Positions 7,706 to 13,221 of a stretch of 13,221 bases of DNA are shown here, one piece after another. The translations under genes and the position numbers were made by a program. Origin of the DNA: CAYMLQ01 sp964390795 (GTDB taxonomy: Bacteria > Verrucomicrobiota > Kiritimatiellia > RFP12 > UBA1067). The stretch spans positions 1-13,221 of the forward strand of contig CAYMLQ010000142.1 of NCBI GenBank assembly GCA_964390795.1, in the 5' to 3' direction. The first letter of the stretch is position 1. The number at the start of each line of letters is the position of its first letter. The notes beneath the pieces were generated by a model. That model was not told the DNA's origin. It searched no databases and saw nothing but the letters and a program-made list of their open reading frames with translations.

Positions 7706-8917
7706 CTACCGGTGCTCGCCGAACTGGAAGCAGGCGAGCGTGTGCTGGTTGCGAAGGATGAGGCGGTCGCCGACGGTGAAGAAGGTGGCCCAGCTCCGGC
7801 CGCCGAGGGGGGTGAAGCGGGTGATCTCGCGGTAGGACTCGGCGGTGGGCTCGATCATCACGAGGTCGCCCTTCTGACCGTCGAGCGCCAGCACGACGCC
7901 GTCGACGGCGAGCACCTGGCCGTTCTCGAAGGCCTTCACCTTCCAGTGGATCTTGCCCGTGTCGGGGTCGAAGCAGAGCAGGCCTTCGGGTGCGGCGGGT
8001 TTGCCGCTGGAGGTGCCGATCAATACGCCCTTGGCCAAAACGGGCGTCGTGAAGACGGGGCAGATCTCCTTGTTCGCCCAGACCTCGCGGGTCTTGCCGC
8101 CTGCGACCTCGATCAGGACGCTGCCGTAATAGTCTGTGGCGCCCGTGCAGATGCGGTTACCCAGGACGACGGGCTGCATGATGTTGTTGCCGTAGGAGTG
8201 GATGCGCGGGTGGGTCCAGAGCGCTTCGCCCGTCGCCGGGTTGAGGCCCATGAGGGTGTTGGCGCTGTAGCAGAGCAGCGTGGGGGTCTTGTCGAACGTC
8301 ACGATCACGGGCAGCGAGTAGCCGGGCTTGTCGGCGGCGCCGCCGCGCCAGACGGGCTCGCCGGTGCGCTTGTTGACTGCGACGACGGTGCCGTTCGAGC
8401 CGCCGGGCTGGAGGTAGGCGAGCTCGCCCCAGACGCCGACGGGCGCGCCGAAGCCGTGGTTCGGTCGCATGCCTCCGAGTTCGGATAGGTACTCCATTTT
8501 CCAGAGAGGCTTGCCCGTTGCGGCGTCGAGGCAGTGGACGATGCCGGACTGGCTGACGGTGTAGAGGCGGTTCTCGTCACACGTCGGTGTGGCGCGTGCA
8601 TGGCCGTGGTAGTATTTGCGGGCGTCCGGATATTCGTAGCGCCACAGCTCCTTGCCGTCGTCGAGGGCGAACGCGCGGACGATGTCGTTCGAGCCGGCGT
8701 GGTCGACGATGTAGACCCGGCCGTCGGCGCAGGAGGCGCAGGCGTGGCCGTTGTCGGTCATGTCGGCTTTCCAGAGGAGCGCGGGCGGATGGGCCTGCCA
8801 GTCGCGCCCGATGTTTGTGGCGGCGGCGTGGAAGTCGAGCGTCGGGCCTGAGAGGTGCGGCCACTCGGCGGCGCAGAGCAGGGTGGGGAGAAGGAGGGCG
8901 AGTAGGGCTGTTCTCAT
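7706..8917 (-). CDS. Exported PQQ-like beta-propeller (BamB-like) protein
   Basis: A 403-residue protein with an N-terminal signal peptide (R2, hydrophobic 3-15, then C-A-A-E at 15-18). The cysteine lacks a good lipobox (L-L-C), so type I cleavage is more likely than lipidation. Mature residues W19-P20 and G24-P25 match the W-P-x-x-x-G-P start common in PVC-group PQQ-propeller proteins. Blade motifs of the form D-x-x-[TD]-G-x-x-x-W recur near 86-92, 130-139, 182-190, 225-234 and 317-325, as expected of an eight-bladed propeller of BamB type. Such domains usually serve as protein-protein scaffolds; there is no sign of a quinoprotein dehydrogenase active site or partner cytochrome, so an enzyme is unlikely. 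It starts 28 bases after the glycosyltransferase stop and is probably co-transcribed with it. No Shine-Dalgarno is visible before the ATG. The physiological role is unknown. Confidence 0.9.
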   Translation of the reverse strand: MRTALLALLLPTLLCAAEWPHLSGPTLDFHAAATNIGRDWQAHPPALLWKADMTDNGHACASCADGRVYIVDHAGSNDIVRAFALDDGKELWRYEYPDARKYYHGHARATPTCDENRLYTVSQSGIVHCLDAATGKPLWKMEYLSELGGMRPNHGFGAPVGVWGELAYLQPGGSNGTVVAVNKRTGEPVWRGGAADKPGYSLPVIVTFDKTPTLLCYSANTLMGLNPATGEALWTHPRIHSYGNNIMQPVVLGNRICTGATDYYGSVLIEVAGGKTREVWANKEICPVFTTPVLAKGVLIGTSSGKPAAPEGLLCFDPDTGKIHWKVKAFENGQVLAVDGVVLALDGQKGDLVMIEPTAESYREITRFTPLGGRSWATFFTVGDRLILRNQHTLACFQFGEHR

Positions 8918-8926
8918 GGTGTGAGG

Positions 8927-8961
8927 AGGATTTAGGAGTTAGAATTTAGAAGTTGAGTCGA
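8927..8961. repeat. Heptamer tandem repeat between glycosyltransferase and PQQ gene
   Basis: Read on the + strand, the 28 bases 8927-8954 divide into aggattt, aggagtt, agaattt and agaagtt, a clean 7-bp period, with a degenerate fifth unit gagtcga. The array fills the gap between the two minus-strand genes. It also extends into the end of the glycosyltransferase gene, supplying its stop codon (8946-8948) and the codons for its last residues. Confidence 0.75.
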
Positions 8962-10094
8962 ACCCCGCGCCCGCCTTTCTTGTTCAGGACTGAGCGGTAG
9001 ACAGCCTCCGTGGCGAGAGCCGCCTTTTCCCAAGTGAATTCGGCGGCCTTCCGGTAGCCGGCATCGACCTTCTCTTTGCGGATGTCGGGGTGGTCGAGCA
9101 GGAGGCTGACCGCACTTGCGATGGAGGCGCGGTCGCGAGGGTCGCAGGTGACGGCCGCGCTGCCGCAGTTCTCGACCGCCGCGCCGCCGGAGCAGACGAC
9201 AGGGCAGCCGCACGCCATGGCTTCGAGCGGGGGCAGTCCGAAACCCTCGTCGTGCGAGGGGAAGACAAAGGCCTGGGCGAGGGAGTAGAGCACGGGCAGG
9301 TCGGCGGCGTCGACGTAGCCGATGCGGCTGACGCGGTGGCGCACGCCGTGTTTGCGGACGGTCTGGTCGAGGGCGGCGGCGGTGGCTGGGTCGGCCGCGC
9401 CGGCCAGCACGAGGTGCAGATCGGGACGCTCCCCCTGGACGATGGCAAAGGCGCTGATCAGCCCGAGGATGTTTTTACGGTAGGTGAGGTCGCCGACAAA
9501 CAGGAGAAAAGAGGAGGGCAAGGCGTAGCGCTGCCGGACCTCTTGCAGGCGCGCGAACCCGGTGCAGCGCGTGAGCGAGGGCGAAAGGCCGGGCGGGATC
9601 ACAAAGATCCGGTCTTTGGCTTCGGGAAAACGGTCGGCGATGATGCGTTGCGTGTACGCAGAAAAGGCGATGACTGCGGACGCTTTGCGGATGGAAGGCG
9701 GGATCATGAGGGTGTAGTGCAGCCGGTTGCGCTTGCTGCAAAACTGCGGGTGAGTCATGACGTGCAGGTCGTGGATCGTCAGAACGACAGGACAGGGGGC
9801 TGCGAGGGGGGCGACGTAGGCTGGCGCATGCAGGAGCGGCGCACGTGCGCGGCGCAGGATGACAGGCAGAACGGTCTGTTCCCAGAGGATTCGGAGGAGT
9901 CGCGTGCCTGCTGCGCCGGAGGGTCGGAGGCTGAGGTGAGGCGCTGGTGGAATGGGCCGGTACACTGAAGGGACGCAGGCGCAAACAGGAAGGGTTCCAT
10001 ATTGCGACAAGGCGCACACCAACTGGTGGACGGTGACCTCCACCCCGGAGTAGGGCTCCCGCAGCACCATGGCGTTGTAATAGACGGGGGACAT
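8946..10094 (-). CDS. GT4-type (GT-B fold) glycosyltransferase
   Basis: A 382-residue glycosyltransferase group 1 enzyme, expected to move a sugar from a nucleotide-sugar donor to a growing surface glycan on the cytoplasmic face of the membrane. The N-terminal half holds the acceptor-side motif H108-D-L-H. The C-terminal half has V200-G-D-L with the conserved R206-K-N, then F278-P-S-H-D-E-G-F-G. The E283-x7-E291 pair and A-x-G-C-P-V-V complete the donor-binding site. Length is normal for the family. The frame stays open upstream to 10304, but that extension reads through the tRNA-Ser gene, so I start at the ATG at 10094, whose first residues fit a GT-B N-terminus. It has no clear Shine-Dalgarno. 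It lies 44 bases after tRNA-Ser with no visible terminator between them. The specific sugar and acceptor cannot be told. Confidence 0.9.
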   Translation of the reverse strand: MSPVYYNAMVLREPYSGVEVTVHQLVCALSQYGTLPVCACVPSVYRPIPPAPHLSLRPSGAAGTRLLRILWEQTVLPVILRRARAPLLHAPAYVAPLAAPCPVVLTIHDLHVMTHPQFCSKRNRLHYTLMIPPSIRKASAVIAFSAYTQRIIADRFPEAKDRIFVIPPGLSPSLTRCTGFARLQEVRQRYALPSSFLLFVGDLTYRKNILGLISAFAIVQGERPDLHLVLAGAADPATAAALDQTVRKHGVRHRVSRIGYVDAADLPVLYSLAQAFVFPSHDEGFGLPPLEAMACGCPVVCSGGAAVENCGSAAVTCDPRDRASIASAVSLLLDHPDIRKEKVDAGYRKAAEFTWEKAALATEAVYRSVLNKKGGRGVRLNF

Positions 10095-10138
10095 GGTGCG
10101 CAGTATACCTGAGCGCGTAGACGATGGGAATGTCGAAA

Positions 10139-10228
10139 TGGCGGAGAGGGAGGGATTCGAACCCCCGGTACCCGTAAGAGCACACAGCATTTCCAGTGCT
10201 GCACCTTCGGCCACTCGGTCACCTCTCC
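10139..10228 (-). tRNA. tRNA-Ser (GGA)
   Basis: The minus strand folds as a complete class II tRNA. The acceptor is GGAGAGG/CCTCTCC (10222-10228 with 10143-10149). The D arm is ACC/GGT. The anticodon stem CAGCA/TGCTG closes the loop CTGGAAA, giving anticodon GGA. A long variable arm (GTGCTC/GGGTAC with wobble pairs) is typical of serine tRNA. The T arm carries TTCGAAT. Discriminator G at 10142 is followed by an encoded CCA at 10139-10141. Confidence 0.97.
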
Positions 10229-10244
10229 ATGAAAAAGTCCACAC

Positions 10245-10273
10245 TTTATAGCGGTTCGGGCGGCAGAAGACAA
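10245..10273 (-). promoter_or_regulatory. Sigma70-type promoter of tRNA-Ser
   Basis: On the minus strand TTGTCT (10273-10268) is followed after exactly 17 bases by TATAAA (10250-10245). Transcription would begin near 10238, about ten bases before the mature tRNA 5' end at 10228. The rest of the 136-base gap back to nth (10274-10364) contains no gene or clear terminator that I can support. Confidence 0.75.
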
Positions 10274-10364
10274 CACCAAAATGGGAAAATCGGAAAACGG
10301 GCAAGACGGATCCGCACTCGGAGGTCGCGGGCCGCCGTCAGGGCATCGGGGTTGCGATCTCGAC

Positions 10365-11009
10365 CTACACTGTTCTTGAGGGGCAGGCGCCGGCGATGGG
10401 GCATCCGGCGCAGTGCGGGTTGCGCGGCGCGCAGCGGGTCTGGCCGAACGAGACGAGGTAGGAGTTCCACGTCTTCCAATAGCGCACCGGGAGGAGCGCG
10501 CGCAGGGCCATTTCGGTTTCGTACGGCGTCTTGGTCTGGACGAGCCCGAGGCGGTTGGTGATGCGGTGGACGTGGACGTCGACGCAGATGGCGGGCTTGT
10601 CGAAGCCGAGAGCCACCACGAGGTTGGCGGTCTTGCGGCCCACGCCGGGCAACTCGCAGAGCGACTCGACCGTGTCGGGCAGCACGCCGCCGAACCGCGA
10701 CTCAAGCACATCTGGAAGCGCCTTGAGGTGGCGCGCCTTGTCGCGGAAGAAGCCGACGGGGTAGATGAGCCGCTCCAGGTCGTCGAGCGGGATGCGGCGC
10801 AGGTCTTCGGGCGTCGTCACCTGCTGGAAGAGCCTGCCGCAGGCGGCCGCCGTGCAGGCGTCCTTGGTGCGCGCACTCAGGATCGTGCCGAGCAGGACAC
10901 GGAAGGGGTCGCGCGTCTGAATCGCGACAAGATCGATGACCGGAGCCTTCACGCTGTGGAAAGCCTTTTTCAGCTCGCGGTTGACGGCGGGGATGTCGGT
11001 GGGAGTCAC
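10365..11009 (-). CDS. nth: Endonuclease III (DNA glycosylase/AP lyase)
   Basis: A 214-residue protein, the normal length for endonuclease III (E. coli Nth has 211). It removes oxidised pyrimidines in base-excision repair and cleaves the abasic site. The helix-hairpin-helix L120-P-G-V-G-R-K126-T-A-N holds the catalytic lysine (K126). V143-D144-V-H-V-H-R holds the catalytic aspartate. The C-terminus binds [4Fe-4S] through C193-x6-C200-x2-C203-x5-C209, the classic spacing. The L-S-A-R-T-K-D segment at 44-50 has R where E. coli has Q. The start codon is GTG at 11009 with no Shine-Dalgarno; the preceding bases are pyrimidine-rich and abut a heptamer repeat. It may be transcribed from the UPF0210 operon upstream (111-base gap). 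Confidence 0.95.
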   Translation of the reverse strand: MTPTDIPAVNRELKKAFHSVKAPVIDLVAIQTRDPFRVLLGTILSARTKDACTAAACGRLFQQVTTPEDLRRIPLDDLERLIYPVGFFRDKARHLKALPDVLESRFGGVLPDTVESLCELPGVGRKTANLVVALGFDKPAICVDVHVHRITNRLGLVQTKTPYETEMALRALLPVRYWKTWNSYLVSFGQTRCAPRNPHCAGCPIAGACPSRTV

Positions 11010-11016
11010 AGAAAGG

Positions 11017-11037
11017 AGGAGTTAGGAGTTAGTAGTG
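11017..11037. repeat. AGGAGTT heptamer repeat upstream of nth
   Basis: Two perfect + strand units aggagtt (11017-11023 and 11024-11030) and a degenerate third (agtagtg). The 11-base string ttaggagttag at 11022-11032 is identical to 8932-8942, linking this site to the array between the glycosyltransferase and PQQ genes. Confidence 0.7.
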
Positions 11038-11041
11038 GAGA

Positions 11042-11121
11042 AACGCTCAACGCTGAACGCTCAACGTTCAACTCTCAAGTGGGGCGGTCACAACCTTGAG
11101 CGTTGAGAGCTGAACGTTCTC
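11042..11121. repeat. Inverted pair of heptamer arrays after the UPF0210 gene
   Basis: The left arm is five 7-bp units on the + strand: aacgctc, aacgctg, aacgctc, aacgttc, aactctc (11042-11076). The right arm carries the same family in the opposite orientation: ccttgag, cgttgag, agctgaa, cgttctc (11094-11121). Bases 11056-11079 and 11095-11118 match as an inverted repeat at 19 of 24 positions around a 15-base loop. A transcript could therefore fold into a long imperfect hairpin directly after the UPF0210 stop codon. There is no T-run, so it is not a standard terminator. Confidence 0.8.
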
Positions 11122-12494
11122 TAGTTCATCAGGCTGTGGATCGGGGCGGGGATATGTCCGCCGCGGTTTACAAAGGTCTCTGCGCCTTCGGGGCTGGCGG
11201 ACTGCGTCACCACGCCCGAGCCGAACAGGCCTCCAAAATCAATGTAGTCGCCGAGCTTCGAGCCGGGCACGGGGATCACGCGCACGCCCGTGGTCTTGCG
11301 GTTGGTGATGCCGATGGCCGCCTCGTCCAGGATGATGCCCGCGATGGTTTCGGCCTTGGTGTTGCCAGGCAGCAGGATCATGTCGAGGCCCACGGAGCAG
11401 ACCGCCGTCATGGCTTCCAACTTCTCCAGCGTCAGTGTGCCGTCGGTCACGGCTTTGGAAAGCGCGTGGTCCTCCATCACCGGGATGAAGGCTCCGGAGA
11501 GTCCGCCGACCGCGCTGGAGGCGAAAGCGCCGCCCTTCTTGACCGCGTCGTTCAGCAGCATCACGGCGGCCGTGGTGCCGGGCGCGCCGATCAGGCGGAT
11601 TCCCATGCTCTGGTAGATCTCGCCCACGGAGTCGCCCACGCGCGGGGTGGGGGCGAGCGAGAGGTCAACCACGCCGAAGGGGATGTTCAGGCGGTCAGCC
11701 ACCTCGCGGCCGATCAGCTCGCCGGTGCGCGTGACGCGGAACGCGGTGTGCTTGATCTCCTCCGCGATCTCGTTCAACGTGGCCTCGGGATCTTCCAGGA
11801 TTAGCCGATCCACGGCGCGCTTGACCACGCCAGGGCCGCTCACGCCCACGTTGATGACGCACTCCGGCTCGCCCGCGCCGAGCATTGCGCCGGCCATGAA
11901 CGGGTTGTCCTCCGGCATGTTGGCGAAGACCACGATCTTCGCGCAGCCGAAGCCCTGGCTGTCGCGGCTGGCCTCGGCGGTCTCGATGATCTTGCGCGAT
12001 ATCAGCTTCACGGCGTCTACGTTGATGCCGGCCTTGGTGGTGCCCACGTTGAACGAGGAGCAGACGCGCCGGGTGGCGATCAGGGCCTGCGGCAGCGACT
12101 CGATCAGCGTGCGCTCGCCGGGCGTGACGCCCTTCTGCACGAGCGCCGAATAGCCGCCCAGCAGGTCGATCTTCACCTGCTCCGCCGCGGCGTCGAGCGC
12201 GCGGCAGACCCTCACCGCCGTCTCGACCGTGTGGCCCTCCAGCAGCTGGCTGACGGGCGAGACCGCGATGCGCTTGTTGACGATCGGCAGGCCGTACTTG
12301 GCGCTGACCTCGTCACAGAAGCGCACCAGGTTGCCGGCCTTCTCCACGATGCGGGCGTAAACCGCCGCCGCCAGCTTATCGGGGTCAGGGTTGGCGCAGA
12401 CGTTCAGGTTGATGCCGAGCGTCACGGCGCGTACGTCGAGGTTTTCCTCGCGCACCATGCGGATGGTTGAGAGGACGTCTTGTCGTGCTAACAT
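11121..12494 (-). CDS. UPF0210/DUF711 (PFL-like) family protein
   Basis: A 457-residue protein matching UPF0210 along its whole length; the family is structurally likened to pyruvate formate-lyase but its reaction is unknown. Family motifs, numbered from this start, are V144-C-S-S-F-N-V-G-T-T-K, F190-A-N-M-P-E-D-N-P-F-M-A-G, N215-V-G-V-S-G-P-G-V-V, L278-S-L-A-P-T-P-x-V-G-D-S, G328-G-L-S-G-A-F-I-P-V and a C-terminal G-G-x-I-P-A-P-I-H-S. I chose the ATG at 12494 because family members begin about six to eight residues before T-I-x-M-[IV]. An in-frame ATG at 12527 overlaps the ACT stop as ATGA and would add 11 residues, but those are encoded by a heptamer repeat. No Shine-Dalgarno precedes either start. 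It lies directly after an ACT-domain gene, a pairing seen in other bacteria, which suggests a joint role with a sensed small molecule. Confidence 0.92.
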   Translation of the reverse strand: MLARQDVLSTIRMVREENLDVRAVTLGINLNVCANPDPDKLAAAVYARIVEKAGNLVRFCDEVSAKYGLPIVNKRIAVSPVSQLLEGHTVETAVRVCRALDAAAEQVKIDLLGGYSALVQKGVTPGERTLIESLPQALIATRRVCSSFNVGTTKAGINVDAVKLISRKIIETAEASRDSQGFGCAKIVVFANMPEDNPFMAGAMLGAGEPECVINVGVSGPGVVKRAVDRLILEDPEATLNEIAEEIKHTAFRVTRTGELIGREVADRLNIPFGVVDLSLAPTPRVGDSVGEIYQSMGIRLIGAPGTTAAVMLLNDAVKKGGAFASSAVGGLSGAFIPVMEDHALSKAVTDGTLTLEKLEAMTAVCSVGLDMILLPGNTKAETIAGIILDEAAIGITNRKTTGVRVIPVPGSKLGDYIDFGGLFGSGVVTQSASPEGAETFVNRGGHIPAPIHSLMN

Positions 12495-12503
12495 ATGAGG
12501 TGC

Positions 12504-12524
12504 CAGGGTTCGGGGTTCAGAGGT
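12504..12524. repeat. Heptamer repeat between ACT and UPF0210 genes
   Basis: Three + strand 7-base units, cagggtt, cggggtt and cagaggt, fill almost all of the 29 bases between the ACT stop codon and the preferred UPF0210 start. It is short and on its own could be chance, but it shares the 7-bp period and the GTT ending with the other two junctions. Confidence 0.5.
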
Positions 12525-13123
12525 CATTTCCCAATCAAAGACTTGATCGGGCCGATCTCGTTGGTGGCGCGGAAGATGTTCTCGTGGCAGAGCAGGCCGG
12601 TCAGGCCGCGCTCGGACATCGCGCTCCGGAACCCGTCCTGGAGCAGGCGGAAATCGACGGCCTCGGGAACCACGACCTGCGCGATGTAGACGACCTGTCC
12701 GCCCTCCTCCTCAACCATCCAGTCCTCGATGTTAACACCGTGGTCCACGAGGAACGAGGTGATGGCAAAGATGGTGCCGGGCTTGTCCTCGCCGCGGGTC
12801 ATCACCACGAAGCGCGACCCGGTGGGCACGACCGACTCCCGCGTCTCGGGGCAGTCGAGCACGGTGACAATCGCTTCGGACTCCAGCGAAGCGTTCAGCA
12901 GCGCACGCAGGGCCTCCGGCATAACCTGGCTGGGGTGCTCCGCTGTAAAGACCAGCGTGAAGAACCCGTCCACAACGGTCTGGCGGATGCTGCCGATGTT
13001 GCCTTCGAGAGCGAAGACGGCTTGCGTGACGTCGCGCAGAAGGCCGACGCGGTCGGGGACGAGCACCGACGTGATAAAGCGCCGGCTGGCGGGGGAGCTG
13101 GTCAGTTGCATGGTAGGTGCCAT
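12524..13123 (-). CDS. Double ACT-domain regulatory protein
   Basis: A 199-residue protein built from two ACT domains, about 15-85 and 104-178. ACT domains bind amino acids or other small ligands and control partner proteins. The glycine-rich ligand turn is visible in both: P23-D-R-V-G-L-L in the first and D113-K-P-G-T-I in the second. Each is followed by the predicted helix and a [GN]-x-N-I motif (N42-I, N131-I). The C-terminal tail H180-E-N-I-F-R-A is outside both domains. There is no DNA-binding or catalytic domain. The two-domain layout and length resemble GcvR, but neighbours and the paired UPF0210 gene argue for the SP_0238-type partner instead. The first ATG sits directly against the T-run of the tRNA-Thr terminator; an ATG at 13111 (residue 5) is an alternative. 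No Shine-Dalgarno is visible for either. Confidence 0.88.
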   Translation of the reverse strand: MAPTMQLTSSPASRRFITSVLVPDRVGLLRDVTQAVFALEGNIGSIRQTVVDGFFTLVFTAEHPSQVMPEALRALLNASLESEAIVTVLDCPETRESVVPTGSRFVVMTRGEDKPGTIFAITSFLVDHGVNIEDWMVEEEGGQVVYIAQVVVPEAVDFRLLQDGFRSAMSERGLTGLLCHENIFRATNEIGPIKSLIGK

Positions 13124-13166
13124 AAAACAAAAACCCCGAAAAACAACTCTGCGCTGGTTTTCGAGG
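13124..13166 (-). terminator. Intrinsic terminator of tRNA-Thr
   Basis: On the minus strand CCTCGAAAAC (13166-13157) pairs with GTTTTTCGGGG (13144-13134), with one bulged T and one T-G pair, around a 12-base loop. TTTTTGTTTT (13133-13124) follows. It lies six bases after the tRNA CCA end. The T-run ends exactly at the ATG of the ACT gene. Confidence 0.8.
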
Positions 13167-13172
13167 TTCAGA

Positions 13173-13221
13173 TGGAGCCAACGATCCGGATCGAACGGAC
13201 GACCTGATCATTACGAATGAT
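13173..13221 (-). tRNA. tRNA-Thr (CGU), 5' part cut off by the window edge
   Basis: The minus strand from 13221 reads an anticodon arm with loop TTCGTAA, anticodon CGT, closed by ATCA/TGAT. A five-base variable loop follows. The T arm is GTCCG/CGGAT with loop TTCGATC, then acceptor strand CGTTGGC, discriminator T (13176) and encoded CCA (13175-13173). The D arm and 5' acceptor strand lie outside the window, so the fold cannot be checked fully. Confidence 0.88.

Noticed and set aside
8866..8874. Lipoprotein signal in the PQQ protein (cysteine at residue 15)
   Set aside because: L-L-C lacks the small residue normally found before the cysteine, so a plain type I signal peptide is more likely.
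10095..10304. 70-residue N-terminal extension of the glycosyltransferase reading frame
   Set aside because: It reads through the complete tRNA-Ser gene and the -10 region of its promoter. The extension has no glycosyltransferase-like sequence, and the ATG at 10094 gives a normal-length protein.
12467..13207. 246-codon + strand open frame over the ACT gene and start of UPF0210
   Set aside because: It is the complement of two clear family-matching genes and runs into tRNA-Thr. The product has no family resemblance.
13126..13221. T-box or riboswitch upstream of the ACT gene, given the tRNA-like sequence
   Set aside because: The tRNA-like part is a true tRNA 3' half with encoded CCA, and the hairpin is a simple terminator. 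No T-box motif is visible between them.

Overview
The window is GC-rich (clearly above 60 % by eye) bacterial DNA. Its gene types point to the PVC superphylum, most likely a Kiritimatiellota, Verrucomicrobiota or Lentisphaerota genome. The pointers are a giant exported protein made of GLUG, InlB-like, Calx-beta and putative-Ig modules, a BamB-like PQQ propeller protein starting its mature region with a W-P-x-x-x-G-P motif, and short 7-bp intergenic repeats. The taxon is an inference; no rRNA or marker gene is present.

Layout: positions 90-7667 on the + strand hold one 2525-residue secreted or surface protein behind a strong Shine-Dalgarno site. It converges on a minus-strand block that fills the rest of the window. 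Read in the direction of transcription from the right edge, that block has: a partial tRNA-Thr(CGU) and its intrinsic terminator; a double-ACT-domain protein; a UPF0210/DUF711 (PFL-like) protein; endonuclease III (nth); a tRNA-Ser(GGA) with a good sigma70-type promoter; a GT4-type glycosyltransferase; and a PQQ-like beta-propeller protein. No gap exceeds about 140 bases.

The giant protein has four successive GLUG beta-solenoid modules carrying 4, 5, 7 and 8 GLUG motifs. InlB-like repeats follow the first three, then a Calx-beta domain, more InlB-like repeats, a putative Ig domain and a C-terminal region I do not recognise. Modules 1 and 3 resemble each other, as do 2 and 4, which suggests duplication of a two-module block. 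A cell-surface or adhesive role is likely but unproven.

The ACT and UPF0210 genes form a pair also found adjacent in other bacteria (from memory, SP_0238/SP_0239 in Streptococcus pneumoniae), probably concerned with small-molecule or amino-acid sensing. nth is base-excision repair housekeeping. The glycosyltransferase and PQQ gene are 28 bases apart and probably co-transcribed, perhaps even from the tRNA-Ser promoter.

The least ordinary signal outside the giant gene is a set of 7-bp-period repeats at each of the three minus-strand protein-gene junctions (8927-8961, 11017-11121, 12504-12524). All fit a loose heptamer ending in GTT (AGGAGTT, GAGCGTT, CGGGGTT), and they touch stop or start codons of the flanking genes.
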